A program made the position numbers and the translations under genes. A model generated the notes under the pieces. The model had not been told where the DNA came from and searched no databases. It was given only the letters and a program-made list of their open reading frames with translations. From contig JBAYVD010000013.1 in NCBI GenBank assembly GCA_041674745.1, forward strand, positions 1 through 64,000: DNA of 64,000 bases, given 5' to 3'. Origin of the DNA: UBA2040 sp041674745 (GTDB lineage Bacteria; Bacteroidota; Bacteroidia; Flavobacteriales_D; Crocinitomicaceae). Shown here piece by piece: positions 26,154-35,922 of the stretch (its first letter is position 1; the number at the start of each line of letters is the position of its first letter).

Positions 26154-28781
26154 ATGGATATTCCAAAAACGTATGAGCCGCTACAGGCGGAGGAAAAATG
26201 GTATGCACATTGGATGCAGAAAGGCTATTTTCATTCTGAACCAGATGAAAGAGAAGCCTATACCGTCGTCATTCCTCCACCGAATGTAACGGGCGTTTTG
26301 CACATGGGACACATGTTGAACAATACAATTCAAGATGTATTGGTTCGTCGTGCGCGTATGTTGGGTAAAAATGCATGTTGGGTTCCAGGAACGGATCACG
26401 CATCGATTGCTACGGAAGCGAAAGTGGTGCAGAAATTAAGAAAAGAAGGCATTAAAAAGTCGGATTTGACGCGCGAAGAGTTTTTGGCGCATGCTTTCGA
26501 ATGGAAAGACAAACACGGCGGAATTATTCTGGAACAATTGAAAAAATTGGGCGCTTCTTGCGATTGGGAACGAACACATTTCACAATGGATCCATTGTAT
26601 TCAGAAAGCGTTATCGACGTGTTTTTGGATTTGTATAAAAAAGGAAAAATTTACCGTTCGGTGCGCATGGTGAATTGGGATCCGGAAGCTTTAACAGCCG
26701 TTTCGGATGAAGAGGTAAATTACAAAGAGGTCAACTCGAAATTGTTCTACGTTCGCTACAAAATAGCAGGTACGGAAGACGAATGGCTCACCATTGCGAC
26801 TACGCGTCCGGAAACCATTTTGGGTGACAGTGCGATTTGCGTCAATCCGAACGATCCTCGCTTCAAACATTTGCATGGAAAACACGCGATTGTTCCCATT
26901 GTAAACCGCACAATTCCGATTATCCAAGATGAGTATGTAGATATTGAATTTGGAACGGGTTGTTTGAAAGTTACGCCTGCTCATGATACGAATGACTACG
27001 AATTGGGTAAAAAACACAATTTGGAAACCATCGATATTTTCAATGCGAATGGAACTTTGAATGCGAATGGCCTACATTACCGAGGTCAAGATCGCTTTGA
27101 GGTGAAAAAGGCGATTGAGAAAGAATTGTATGACAAAGGTTATTTGGTAAAAACGGAAGATCATATCAACAAAGTAGGATTTTCCGAAAGAACGGATGCT
27201 GTAATTGAACCGCGTTTGTCCTTGCAGTGGTTTGTCGCCATGAAAGAATTGGCAGATCCCGCATTGGAAAATGTGATGAATGGCAACATTCAATTTCATC
27301 CGGATAAATTCAAAAACACCTACCGTCACTGGTTGGAAAATGTAAAAGATTGGTGTATTTCTCGTCAATTGTGGTGGGGACATCAAATTCCAGCGTATTA
27401 CTTCGGCGAAGGCGATCACGATTATGTCGTTGCTAAATCCATCGAAGAAGCAGCGGTTTTGGCAACTGAAAAAGCAGGGAAACCAGTTGCTGCGTCAGAC
27501 TTGAAGCAAGACGAAGACGTTTTGGATACTTGGTTCTCAAGTTGGTTGTGGCCAATTTCGGTTTTCAACGGTTTGACAGATCCTAAAAACAAAGACATTC
27601 AATATTATTACCCAACCAATGATTTGGTGACAGCACCTGAGATTATGTTCTTTTGGGTGGCTAGAATGATCATGGCAGGCTACGAATACATGGATGAATT
27701 GCCATTCAAACATGTTTATTATACAGGAATTGTTCGCGATAAATTGGGTCGAAAAATGTCCAAATCTTTAGGTAATTCTCCTGATCCGATTGAGTTGATT
27801 GAGAAATTTGGTGCCGATGGTGTACGAATGGGTGTTTTGATTTCTTCGCCTGCTGGAAACGATTTACCGTTTGATACTTCACAATGTGAACAAGGACGAA
27901 ATTTTACCAACAAGGTTTGGAATGCCTTCCGCTTGGTTTCATCTTGGGAAACGAAAGATTTGCCACAACCACAAGCTTCGGTTAAGGCGATCGAATGGTT
28001 TGAGGCGAAATTCAACGAAGATTTGAAACAAATCAATGAATTGTTTGATAAGTTCAAGATTTCAGAAGCGTTGATGATGATTTACAAATTGGTGTGGGAT
28101 GATTTCTGTTCATGGTATTTGGAAATGATCAAACCTGGATACAAACAACCGATTGACAAAATTACCTTAGACAGAACCAATTTATTTTTCGAGGATTTGT
28201 TGAAATTGATGCAACCGTACATGCCTTTCATCGCAGAAGAATTGTGGCATTTGATTCGTGAAAGAGGCGAAGGGCAAGACATCATCATGGCAGAATGGCC
28301 AAAAGTAAAAACGGTGGATACTGCTATCTTGAAATCATTCGAGAAAGCCGTTGACGTGATAACACACATTCGGAATGTTCGCAAGCAGAATAACATTGCC
28401 AACAAGGTGAAAATGGAGTTGTTTGTGAAATTGAACGCAGATATTGATAAATCCATGGATAGTGTGATTGTGAAAATGGGCAATTTGTCTGTTTTGGAAT
28501 ACACAACCGACAAAGTGCCACAAGCGAATGGATTCATTTCTGGTGGAAACGAATTCTTTATTCCGTTTGGAGAAAGCATTGATGTGGAAGCAGAGAAAGC
28601 TAAAATGCAAGAAGAATTGGAGTATACCAAAGGTTTCTTGAAAAGCGTTCAAGGCAAATTAAAAAATGAAAAATTCGTTTCTGGAGCACCTGAACAAGTG
28701 GTGGCTATCGAGAAAAAGAAAGAAGCAGATGCTTTGCAGAAAATTGCCATTTTGGAAGAGAAATTGGCAGAATTGGCGTAA
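26154..28781 (+). CDS. valS: Valyl-tRNA synthetase
   Basis: Class I aminoacyl-tRNA synthetase that charges tRNA-Val. The 875 residues are normal for the family. It begins IPKTYEPLQAEEKWY. The HIGH-type motif is HMGH in PPNVTGVLHMGHM (about 47-50). The CP1 editing domain spans about 190-340 (TTRPETILGDSAI, TPAHDTNDYELG). The KMSKS motif is in GRKMSKSLGNSPDP (about 538-542). The C-terminal coiled-coil arm (about 810-875) is rich in Glu and Lys. It has its own promoter and a terminator directly downstream, so it is monocistronic. Confidence 0.98.
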   Translation: MDIPKTYEPLQAEEKWYAHWMQKGYFHSEPDEREAYTVVIPPPNVTGVLHMGHMLNNTIQDVLVRRARMLGKNACWVPGTDHASIATEAKVVQKLRKEGIKKSDLTREEFLAHAFEWKDKHGGIILEQLKKLGASCDWERTHFTMDPLYSESVIDVFLDLYKKGKIYRSVRMVNWDPEALTAVSDEEVNYKEVNSKLFYVRYKIAGTEDEWLTIATTRPETILGDSAICVNPNDPRFKHLHGKHAIVPIVNRTIPIIQDEYVDIEFGTGCLKVTPAHDTNDYELGKKHNLETIDIFNANGTLNANGLHYRGQDRFEVKKAIEKELYDKGYLVKTEDHINKVGFSERTDAVIEPRLSLQWFVAMKELADPALENVMNGNIQFHPDKFKNTYRHWLENVKDWCISRQLWWGHQIPAYYFGEGDHDYVVAKSIEEAAVLATEKAGKPVAASDLKQDEDVLDTWFSSWLWPISVFNGLTDPKNKDIQYYYPTNDLVTAPEIMFFWVARMIMAGYEYMDELPFKHVYYTGIVRDKLGRKMSKSLGNSPDPIELIEKFGADGVRMGVLISSPAGNDLPFDTSQCEQGRNFTNKVWNAFRLVSSWETKDLPQPQASVKAIEWFEAKFNEDLKQINELFDKFKISEALMMIYKLVWDDFCSWYLEMIKPGYKQPIDKITLDRTNLFFEDLLKLMQPYMPFIAEELWHLIRERGEGQDIIMAEWPKVKTVDTAILKSFEKAVDVITHIRNVRKQNNIANKVKMELFVKLNADIDKSMDSVIVKMGNLSVLEYTTDKVPQANGFISGGNEFFIPFGESIDVEAEKAKMQEELEYTKGFLKSVQGKLKNEKFVSGAPEQVVAIEKKKEADALQKIAILEEKLAELA

Positions 28782-28804
28782 AGCGTTTTGATAAATTTAG
28801 CATA

Positions 28805-28833
28805 AAAAAAAGTCGCTTTCGGGCGACTTTTTT
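28805..28833 (+). terminator. Terminator of valS
   Basis: AAAAAAGTCGC pairs with GCGACTTTTTT around a short loop; six T end the stem. It lies 24 bases after the valS stop. Confidence 0.9.
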
Positions 28834-28900
28834 GTGTTTTGAAAGAAATGTTGTTCTTTGTGTTGTGTCTAAAAATTTGAAAATCAGTTAATAAATCGAA

Positions 28901-29179
28901 CTAAACTTTTAGTCTTTGCAAATTTTAGTTTTAACTTGTGTTTATATACCAATCATAATTAAGCGATTTGAATTTGCAGCTTAAAAAAAATCGCAATTCA
29001 TCTTTTCCCAAGGCATGCTCAGAACTCGGCCTAAACTTTTAGTCTTTGCAAATTTGAGTTTTAACTTGTGTTTATATACAAATCATAATTAAGCGATTTG
29101 AATTTGCAGCTTAAAAAAAATCGCAATTCATCCTTTCCCAAGGCATGCTCAGAACTCGGCCTAAACTTTTAGTCTTTGC
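28901..29179. repeat. 130-bp direct tandem repeat, two full copies plus a 19-bp third
   Basis: Copies occupy 28901-29030 and 29031-29160 and differ at only three positions (127 of 130 identical). A third copy starts at 29161 and matches for 19 bases (CTAAACTTTTAGTCTTTGC). Each unit contains the inverted repeat GCGATTT...AAATCGC (28963-28969 with 28988-28994 in copy 1) and the palindrome GCATGC. No ORF uses it. It lies between the valS terminator and the end of the convergent M1 peptidase gene. Confidence 0.95.
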
Positions 29180-29200
29180 GAATTCGCGAATTCGCGAAAT
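29179..29200. repeat. Short GCGAATTC microsatellite-like palindrome
   Basis: Directly after the truncated third 130-bp copy, GCGAATTC is iterated (GCGAATTCGCGAATTCGCGA). It makes a self-complementary block that is absent from the two complete copies. The remaining bases to the peptidase stop (29201-29308) hold nothing I can name. Confidence 0.7.
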
Positions 29201-29308
29201 TTAGTTTTTGGTGTTTGCATAAAAAAACAAAATAATTGTTTGATTTCTAAAGTCAAAGCTTAAATCCGTCATGAAGCAATTCCCAATTCGAAATTGAATA
29301 ACTCGGAT

Positions 29309-31210
29309 TTACTTAAGAATCTCTTCAACGGTACTTCTCGTCACGAAATGATAATTGTTTCGCGCCGATTTGTAAACATCTTTTGCCCAAACTTTGTTGT
29401 TAGGCGTTTTGGCTAACTCATAAAAAATGGGTTGAATGAATTTTCTTCGTCCCACTTTGATCAAGAATTTACGCATAGGTGGTAATACCGCTTTGTAGTT
29501 GTTTTTAATTCCCAAAACATACCATTCTGCCATAATTTCTGCGTTGCCACATTTTTTGAAATTGAGTTTTTTGTCAATCAATGCCATGGTTGCTATTGGC
29601 AAGGTATCTGGTAAGGTGCGAATAAACGCTAACCATTCTTGTGTAGTATATTTTTCACGTTTGATTTCGTCCTTTTTCCAACGTACTTTGAAAATGTCTT
29701 CCCCATTTGAAATTCTTTTGGCCAATAATTGAACACCCTCAAATCGTTTCGATTCTAGACGAATACAATTGCTCGGCAAACCATCTTCATACAGCCATTC
29801 TTTTAAGTTGAATTTGATTCGCATCGGATTCAACAAATGATCACGCAGGTAATTCTCAAAGTCTTCCGTAGTTAGGGTCTTAAATGCAAAGTTTTTGAAA
29901 TAGCGTTGGATGAAAACATCGAAATTATCACGACCCACTTTTTCTTCCAAGGTTTTGAGTAAAAAAGCTCCTTTCACGTAAGCTACAGTGGTCATCCCAT
30001 CATCCGGGTTTCGGCCTTGTAAGTAAAGTTTCAAACGGGAATCAAACGGAAATTCACTTTTTGCAATGACGTCCAGTTCCTTTTCCAACTCTTGAAACTC
30101 AATCAATAAAAGCATGTCGGCAACTTCTTTACCATACAAGTCTTCCATGATTCGGTTTTCAATGTAGACAGTGAAACCTTCATTGAGCCAGAAATCGTTC
30201 CATGTTCGGTTGGTCACCAAATTTCCAGACCAAGAATGCGCCAACTCATGGGCAATGACAGAAACCAAACTGCGGTCGCCAGCCAAAAGTGTAGGATTAG
30301 CGAACGTTAAACGTGGATTTTCCATTCCTCCAAAAGGGAAAGAATAGGGCAGGATCACCAAGTCATATTGTTCCCATTGGTACTTTCCAAAAAGGGCTTC
30401 AGCCGATTGCATCATCAAGGGCAATTCTTCAAATTCACTAACGCATTGATAAATCAAACCAGGTTCTGAATAAACACCACAATTTTCGCCTAATTTTTCG
30501 TAAACCAAATCACCTACAGCAATCGCAATCAAATAACTTGGAATGGCCTGCTTCATTTCAAAATGATAAACTCCATCCTCATTTTTTTCAATTGGATTTT
30601 CAGCACTCATCAATGGCAAAAGGTCACAAGGAACTTTTACGTCAGCTGAATAAGTAATTCGGTTCGAAGGAACATCCTGCAAAGGAATCCAAGTGCGCGT
30701 TAAAATGGCTTCGCCTTGTGAATACAAAAAAGGAAACTTTTTTCCTCCGGTCATTTCAGGTTCCAACCAATCCAAAGCTTCACTTTTTTCCGTGGTTTGG
30801 TAATAAATATTTACAAAAGTTGTATTCGAATCGATCGTTACGGTAAGAGGTTGGCCCAAAATGGAGTCTGATTCTCCAATTATGTAGGTTGTTTCCACTT
30901 CACTTTCTCTCCCTATTGTTACTTTTTGAATCGTTAAGCCATTGATATCAAAAATGGCCGTTTTTACTCCCGTGTTATGCATTTCATGGTGCGCAACGCC
31001 GTAGATAATCTTCTTTTCGAAATCTACATCCAATTCTAAGTGCAAATGGGTTGTATTTATTTCACCAGTATTCGAATAGGAATGGGTATCACCGGTATTC
31101 AAAGTGGCTTCCAGCTTTGATTCTGGTAACTTTTTTTTGACAGTTTGATTTGTGCATCCAAAAAGGATGGAAACAGCAAGCGTTAGGAAAATTGGGAATT
31201 TAAAAATCAT
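29309..31210 (-). CDS. M1 family metallopeptidase (aminopeptidase N-like), lipoprotein
   Basis: Zinc aminopeptidase of 633 residues. It has a lipoprotein signal (LTLAVSILFGCTNQ, Cys19), an N-terminal beta saddle (about 50-240), and the catalytic domain with GGMEN in FPFGGMENPRLTF. The zinc site is HELAH with the third ligand Glu in WLNEGFTVYIENR (HEXXH-X18-E). A C-terminal helical domain (about 490-633) resembles the leukotriene-A4-hydrolase C domain, including TLPDTLPIATMALIDKK, so an LTA4H-like aminopeptidase is the closest guess. It probably digests peptides at the cell envelope. It is a single gene with no clear terminator. Confidence 0.93.
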   Translation of the reverse strand: MIFKFPIFLTLAVSILFGCTNQTVKKKLPESKLEATLNTGDTHSYSNTGEINTTHLHLELDVDFEKKIIYGVAHHEMHNTGVKTAIFDINGLTIQKVTIGRESEVETTYIIGESDSILGQPLTVTIDSNTTFVNIYYQTTEKSEALDWLEPEMTGGKKFPFLYSQGEAILTRTWIPLQDVPSNRITYSADVKVPCDLLPLMSAENPIEKNEDGVYHFEMKQAIPSYLIAIAVGDLVYEKLGENCGVYSEPGLIYQCVSEFEELPLMMQSAEALFGKYQWEQYDLVILPYSFPFGGMENPRLTFANPTLLAGDRSLVSVIAHELAHSWSGNLVTNRTWNDFWLNEGFTVYIENRIMEDLYGKEVADMLLLIEFQELEKELDVIAKSEFPFDSRLKLYLQGRNPDDGMTTVAYVKGAFLLKTLEEKVGRDNFDVFIQRYFKNFAFKTLTTEDFENYLRDHLLNPMRIKFNLKEWLYEDGLPSNCIRLESKRFEGVQLLAKRISNGEDIFKVRWKKDEIKREKYTTQEWLAFIRTLPDTLPIATMALIDKKLNFKKCGNAEIMAEWYVLGIKNNYKAVLPPMRKFLIKVGRRKFIQPIFYELAKTPNNKVWAKDVYKSARNNYHFVTRSTVEEILK

Positions 31211-31300
31211 TATTTGTCCTTAAAAGAGTAAAGATAATTAAAATGTATCAGAGGTGTAAAATATCAACAATAGATGAAGTGAGAATTGTTTTGATGCGGT

Positions 31301-32032
31301 TTAATCCTTGTCAACGGTTGCCAAATAGCGAATTACCTCCGCTGCACCGTGCAATCCAAAAAGTGCGGGCATGTAACTAACTGTCCCATAATAGGATCGT
31401 TTGTAATTGGCACCGTCAGTCATTTTTAGCGCGTGTTTCTGTTGGATTTCACTGGAGTAAATCGCTTTCACACCTTTTGGTTCAACGTTGCGCTTTTTTA
31501 GTCGTTTTTTTAGGTGTTGTCCCAACTTACAATCGTGCGTATTCATGAGTTGCTTCATTTGAACTTTGGACGGATCTATTTTTCCACCGGCACCTAAATG
31601 TGTTATGATTTTGATTTTCAAACGTTTGCATGCAATTATCCATTCCAGTTTTGGCGAAACAGAATCAATGCAATCCATCACATAGTCTGGTTTTGATTCT
31701 TTGAGAATTTCCCAAACGCGTGTTGGTTCAACAAATTCTTCTAAAATATGGAGTTTAATATCAGATGAAATATCTTGAATCCGTTCTGCTAAAACTACCG
31801 CTTTGTTTCTGCCGATTGTCGAATCAAGTGCTGTCAATTGCCTGTTTTTATTCGTCGGGTCGAATTTGTCGCCATCAATCAAAGTAATTTCACCAATTCC
31901 GGCTCGCGCAATGAATTCACCGGCAAAGGAACCAATGCCACCCAATCCAACAATGAGAACGTGTTTGTTTTTTAACTTCTCGATTTTTTCACTCCCTACC
32001 AAAAGTTCGGTTCGCTCTAGCCAATGTGCCAT
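31301..32032 (-). CDS. tcdA: ThiF/E1-like tRNA threonylcarbamoyladenosine dehydratase (TcdA family)
   Basis: Predicted to cyclise t6A37 in tRNA to ct6A using ATP. The 243 residues contain the Rossmann nucleotide motif VGLGGIGSFAGEFIARAG (about 30-46), DGDKFDPTNKNRQL with the ATP-contacting Asn and Arg residues, and MDCIDSVSPK. This fits the YgdL/CsdL group in size and motifs. A general ThiF-fold adenylating enzyme is the fallback. It overlaps the upstream TatD gene by 16 bp, so both are on one transcript. The tsaD gene that makes its t6A substrate lies 20 kb away in this window. Confidence 0.85.
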   Translation of the reverse strand: MAHWLERTELLVGSEKIEKLKNKHVLIVGLGGIGSFAGEFIARAGIGEITLIDGDKFDPTNKNRQLTALDSTIGRNKAVVLAERIQDISSDIKLHILEEFVEPTRVWEILKESKPDYVMDCIDSVSPKLEWIIACKRLKIKIITHLGAGGKIDPSKVQMKQLMNTHDCKLGQHLKKRLKKRNVEPKGVKAIYSSEIQQKHALKMTDGANYKRSYYGTVSYMPALFGLHGAAEVIRYLATVDKD

Positions 32033-32658
32033 TTTGGAAAAATACGTTTACAATTTTGTTCAATAATTTCGCGCAAAAGTACTAAAGTTATCCCTTTTAT
32101 TTCAGCTACTTTTTCATAAACCTTTTCGATTGAAATAGCACTGTCGTCCGTTTCCAAAAGCAGCATTTCATTTGGGATTTTTGCGACCACATTTTGCAAC
32201 TTTGCATTCTCAAAAATGGCCGTTCCAATGGAGATAACAACGTGTTCTTTCAGTACTTCTTCCAAAAGATTTGCTTTGTTGAATCCATGATATATCCAAG
32301 TTTGTTTGGGATTTTTTTTCCTTTTAACCACAATTAATTCATTCCAAGCTTTCACGCAATGCAGGATAACTGGCAAGGCTACTTTTTCTGAAAAATCAAT
32401 TTGTTTTTCGAATACAGCTATCTGAAGGTCTAAATCAGGACCTTTTAAACGATCCAGCCCAATTTCACCTATGGCTACCGTTTTGTCTGTCGTGTGCGCA
32501 AGTAATACATCTTCAAGTTGTTCTCGATTAATTTCATTGACTTTCCAGGGATGAATACCAATGGAATGAAAGTGCGTGGGCAGGTCAATAAAATCAGGAG
32601 ATAAAATCTCCCAATCCGGATTCGTAGAAGTATGCGTATGACAATTGCAAAAGTTCAT
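32017..32658 (-). CDS. TatD family metal-dependent hydrolase
   Basis: A 213-residue TIM-barrel hydrolase from the ATG at 32658 (MNFCNCHTHT). The family includes 3'-5' DNases and D-aminoacyl-tRNA deacylase-like enzymes. HTH at the first strand is the metal motif (normally HxH in DxHxH; the leading Asp is replaced by Cys in CNCHTHT). Later ligands are in AIGEIGLD, LHCVKAWNE, YHGF and LLETDDS. The protein is shorter than E. coli TatD (about 260), with a compact N-terminus. An upstream ATG at 32676 would add six residues. It overlaps tcdA by 16 bp and is divergent from the POT transporter. Confidence 0.85.
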   Translation of the reverse strand: MNFCNCHTHTSTNPDWEILSPDFIDLPTHFHSIGIHPWKVNEINREQLEDVLLAHTTDKTVAIGEIGLDRLKGPDLDLQIAVFEKQIDFSEKVALPVILHCVKAWNELIVVKRKKNPKQTWIYHGFNKANLLEEVLKEHVVISIGTAIFENAKLQNVVAKIPNEMLLLETDDSAISIEKVYEKVAEIKGITLVLLREIIEQNCKRIFPKWHIG

Positions 32659-32722
32659 GTTTACAAATATCATCAAAATAGAATATTCAAAATATAATTT
32701 CTATTTTCGGGGACTAAATAAA

Positions 32723-34171
32723 ATGAAACATATGGAGAATTCCAATACACTAGTAGATAGAATTGAAGCAAAGGGGATGATTTTTGGTCACCCGAAAGGA
32801 CTGTACTTGTTGTTTTTCACTGAAATGTGGGAAAGATTTAGTTATTATGGAATGAGAGGAATTCTCATGTTGTACATGACGAAATTGTGGATGGAGAACG
32901 GTTTGGAGATTCCAAAAGATAGTGCATCGCTCGTTTATGGTTTTTTCACTGGTTTCGTTTATTTTACGCCCATTATTGGTGGTTATATTGCGGATAAATA
33001 CATTGGACAACGATTGGCGATTACCATTGGAGGTATTACCATGTTTGTGGGACAAATCATCTTATTTTCCGTAAACACACACCTTGGATTGGGTATTGGC
33101 TTGGTAACATTGATTATTGGAAATGGATTTTTTAAACCAAACATCTCCACGATGGTTGGTCAATTGTACAGACAAGGAGACGACCGAAGAGATGCAGCTT
33201 TTTCAATTTTCTACATGGGAATTAATTTAGGAGCACTATTGGCACCGCTGATTGTAGGTTTGTTGGCGGAAGATTGGTTCGCTGTAAAAGAAACATTAGC
33301 GGATGGTTCAACGAACATTTTAAGCTATGGATTTAAATATGGATTCTTAGCGGCAGCAATTGGAATGGCTTTGGGTCAAATCATGTTTAACACTTTGGCG
33401 AAAAAGTACCTTTTGGAAATTGGTGAAAAACCAGCGAAGTCTGAAACGGTTGAGATTTCAGAAATGGTAGAAGACATTAAAAATGCTGACGGTATTTCAT
33501 TGAAGAAAATCGAAAGACAGCGAATTACGGTTATTGCAATTTTGACCTTTTTCGTTATTTTCTTCTGGGCAGGATTTGAGCAAGCGGGTTCCTCTATGAC
33601 ACTTTACACCGATGCTTATATCAATAGAAATTTCTTTGGATGGGAAATCCCTACAACGTTTTTCCAATCAGTAAATCCATTGTTTATTGTCTTGTTAGCG
33701 CCAATTTTTGCTTGGTTCTGGACTTCTAAGTTTGGTAAGAAATTAACGACTCCTGTTAAAATGAGTTTGGGTATGATTTTACTAGGAATTGGATTCATAT
33801 TCATGCTATTTGCCACATTTGAAGTGCAAACTTCAATGCAAGCTGGACAAGAGGTCGTAATGAAAAAAGCAGCATTGTCTTGGTTGATTCTTACCTACTT
33901 TTTCCATACGATTGGTGAGTTAAGTTTATCGCCAGTAGGTCTTTCAGTAGTGACAAAATTGGCTCCGGTGAAGCTGGCTTCACTCTTAATGGGGGTCTGG
34001 ATGTTATCTTCTTTCGTAGCCAATATCATTGGTGGATACATTGCTGCTTATGTTGAAAAATTGGGTGCAGCTACCATTTTTGTGTCCATTTCGATATTCG
34101 TTATTTCTTTGGGTGTTTTGATGTTGTTGTTATCAAGACGATTGTCGAAAATGATGCACGGAATCAAATAA
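32723..34171 (+). CDS. POT/PTR family proton-dependent peptide transporter (copy 1)
   Basis: Imports di- and tripeptides with protons through 12 or more membrane helices. From the ATG at 32723 there are 482 residues (a second ATG at 32732 is equally plausible). It has the POT signatures FFTEMWERFSYYGMRGIL (the ExxER-type motif on helix 1), GGYIADKYIGQR, and NGFFKPNISTMVGQLY (PTR2). The frame is open to a TTG at 32645, but that stretch is not conserved. A paralogue follows 178 bp downstream, and each has its own terminator. Confidence 0.94.
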   Translation: MKHMENSNTLVDRIEAKGMIFGHPKGLYLLFFTEMWERFSYYGMRGILMLYMTKLWMENGLEIPKDSASLVYGFFTGFVYFTPIIGGYIADKYIGQRLAITIGGITMFVGQIILFSVNTHLGLGIGLVTLIIGNGFFKPNISTMVGQLYRQGDDRRDAAFSIFYMGINLGALLAPLIVGLLAEDWFAVKETLADGSTNILSYGFKYGFLAAAIGMALGQIMFNTLAKKYLLEIGEKPAKSETVEISEMVEDIKNADGISLKKIERQRITVIAILTFFVIFFWAGFEQAGSSMTLYTDAYINRNFFGWEIPTTFFQSVNPLFIVLLAPIFAWFWTSKFGKKLTTPVKMSLGMILLGIGFIFMLFATFEVQTSMQAGQEVVMKKAALSWLILTYFFHTIGELSLSPVGLSVVTKLAPVKLASLLMGVWMLSSFVANIIGGYIAAYVEKLGAATIFVSISIFVISLGVLMLLLSRRLSKMMHGIK

Positions 34172-34194
34172 TTCGTCCAATCTTTTAACTATTT

Positions 34195-34233
34195 AAATAG
34201 TCTGTCGACCCTAAGTTGACAGACTATTTTGTT
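34195..34233 (+). terminator. Terminator of POT copy 1
   Basis: AAATAGTCTGTC pairs perfectly with GACAGACTATTT and the stem extends through a G-T pair. It runs into TTTTGTTTT. Its sequence resembles the hairpin after POT copy 2. Confidence 0.9.
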
Positions 34234-34349
34234 TTACAACAAAACAATAGCGAGTTTCCAATTCGTTTCCAAAGTATATCACTACTTTAACCCAGAAAAA
34301 AAAATAGACGAGAATTTATCCAAAAACGATAAACTTTAATTCTTTAACA

Positions 34350-35843
34350 ATGAGCGAGAATCAATCAACAGAATATACAATAGAGAACATTCATAATTTC
34401 GAAGGAAAGTATCCAAAACAAATTTGGTATTTGTTCTTCACTGAAATGTGGGAACGATTCTCGTTCTATGGGATGAGAGGAATGTTGGCGGTCTTCATGG
34501 TGAAAGAGTTGTTTTTCACAGAACAAGATGCCAATTTAAAATATGGTGCTATCCAAGCATTTGTGTATGCCTTCACCTTTATTGGTGGTTTGTTTGCGGA
34601 TAAAATTTTAGGGTTTAAAAAATCACTTTTTTGGGGTGGTTTTTTAATGATAATCGGAAGTTTTATTTTAGCATTTTCACCTCGAGATCTTTTCTTTTTT
34701 GGAATTAGTTTCACGGTAATAGGCACTGGATTTTTTAAACCAAATATTTCCACCATGGTGGGTGCTTTGTACAAAGAAGGAGACCCAAGAAGAGATGCGG
34801 GATTTGGATTGTTTTACACAGGAATTAATGTAGGAGCACTTTTGGGAGGATTTCTGTGTGTTTGGGTGGGAAAAACGTATTCTTGGAACATTGCTTTCTC
34901 TTTGGCCGGAATTGTAATGGCGATTGGTTTGGTGACATTCTATTTCACGAAAAAAACATTAGGAGAAATAGGGGACTCTCCTTTGTTGAATCTGCCAAAT
35001 TCCAAAAGAAAAACGCGTGAAATTTTGGTTTTTATTGGTTCAATAATTTGTATTCCATTGATATTAACAATGGTTCAAAATACGGATTATACCGATATGT
35101 TTATGTATATCATTGGACCCGCCACCCTAATTTATTTGTTTTATGAAATGACGAAACTTTCGAAGCCAGAAGTTTTACGACTATTTGCGGCCTTATTTTT
35201 CATCTTTTTCTCCATTGTTTTTTGGGCATTTTTTGAACAAAGTGGAGGGTCTTTGAGTTTGTTCGCTTTGAACAATTTGAATGATTCAGTTCTTGGTATG
35301 CATATTGACCCCAATGTTGTTAATAATACGTCCAATTCGGTTTTTGTTATTGCATTTAGTGCATTGGTTGGATTGTTGTGGATATGGATGGCAAAAAAGA
35401 GAATTGAGCCCAATACAATGGTGAAATTTGGTATGGGATTCTTGTTTTTGGCACTAGCCTTTTATGTTTTCTACTCCACTCGCTTTTTTGCAGATTCAAC
35501 AGGTAAAACTTCATTGGATATTTTCACATTGGCTTATTTGGTTATTACTTTGGGTGAGCTTTGTTTGTCGCCGATTGGATTGTCCATTATGACAAAATTG
35601 GCTCCGAAAAAATTGTGGGGAGTAATGATGGGGATGTGGTTTTTGGCAAGTGCTTACGGGCAATATGTTGCCGGAATCCTTGGCGCTGGAATGGCGAATC
35701 CAAAACCTGATGCTTCCTTAACTGAAAAATTGACATCATACACAGACGGTTATCAACAATTAGCGATTTATGCGTTGATTGCAGGGGTCGTTGTAATCGC
35801 TTTATCACCCTTGGTGAAAAAGTTGATGCAAGGGGTAAAATAA
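34350..35843 (+). CDS. POT/PTR family proton-dependent peptide transporter (copy 2)
   Basis: A 497-residue paralogue of the preceding gene. It shares FFTEMWERFSFYGMRGML, GTGFFKPNISTMVGALYKEG and the C-terminal GELCLSPIGLSIMTKLAPKK. The two proteins differ mainly in the central linker and loop lengths, so they likely differ in peptide preference. The clear ATG at 34350 gives MSENQSTEYTIENIHNFEG, a short soluble N-terminus. Duplication in tandem with diverged loops suggests old duplication followed by specialisation. Confidence 0.94.
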   Translation: MSENQSTEYTIENIHNFEGKYPKQIWYLFFTEMWERFSFYGMRGMLAVFMVKELFFTEQDANLKYGAIQAFVYAFTFIGGLFADKILGFKKSLFWGGFLMIIGSFILAFSPRDLFFFGISFTVIGTGFFKPNISTMVGALYKEGDPRRDAGFGLFYTGINVGALLGGFLCVWVGKTYSWNIAFSLAGIVMAIGLVTFYFTKKTLGEIGDSPLLNLPNSKRKTREILVFIGSIICIPLILTMVQNTDYTDMFMYIIGPATLIYLFYEMTKLSKPEVLRLFAALFFIFFSIVFWAFFEQSGGSLSLFALNNLNDSVLGMHIDPNVVNNTSNSVFVIAFSALVGLLWIWMAKKRIEPNTMVKFGMGFLFLALAFYVFYSTRFFADSTGKTSLDIFTLAYLVITLGELCLSPIGLSIMTKLAPKKLWGVMMGMWFLASAYGQYVAGILGAGMANPKPDASLTEKLTSYTDGYQQLAIYALIAGVVVIALSPLVKKLMQGVK

Positions 35844-35922
35844 TATTTATCCTTATACTTGCAACCAGATTATCCTTTAACAAGGATATATTTAAAATGA
35901 GAATCAACTAAATAAAAATAGT

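Noticed and set aside
28082..28630. 182-residue open frame on the minus strand inside valS
   Set aside because: Complement of a conserved synthetase coding region; serine-rich shadow composition.
28901..29179. Possible CRISPR array
   Set aside because: The repeat unit is 130 bp, contiguous and without spacers; only two full copies exist and no cas gene is near.
32748..32760. Third ACTAGT-centred regulator site
   Set aside because: It matches only the six-base core, lies inside the POT transporter coding region and lacks the flanking TACT/AGTA symmetry.
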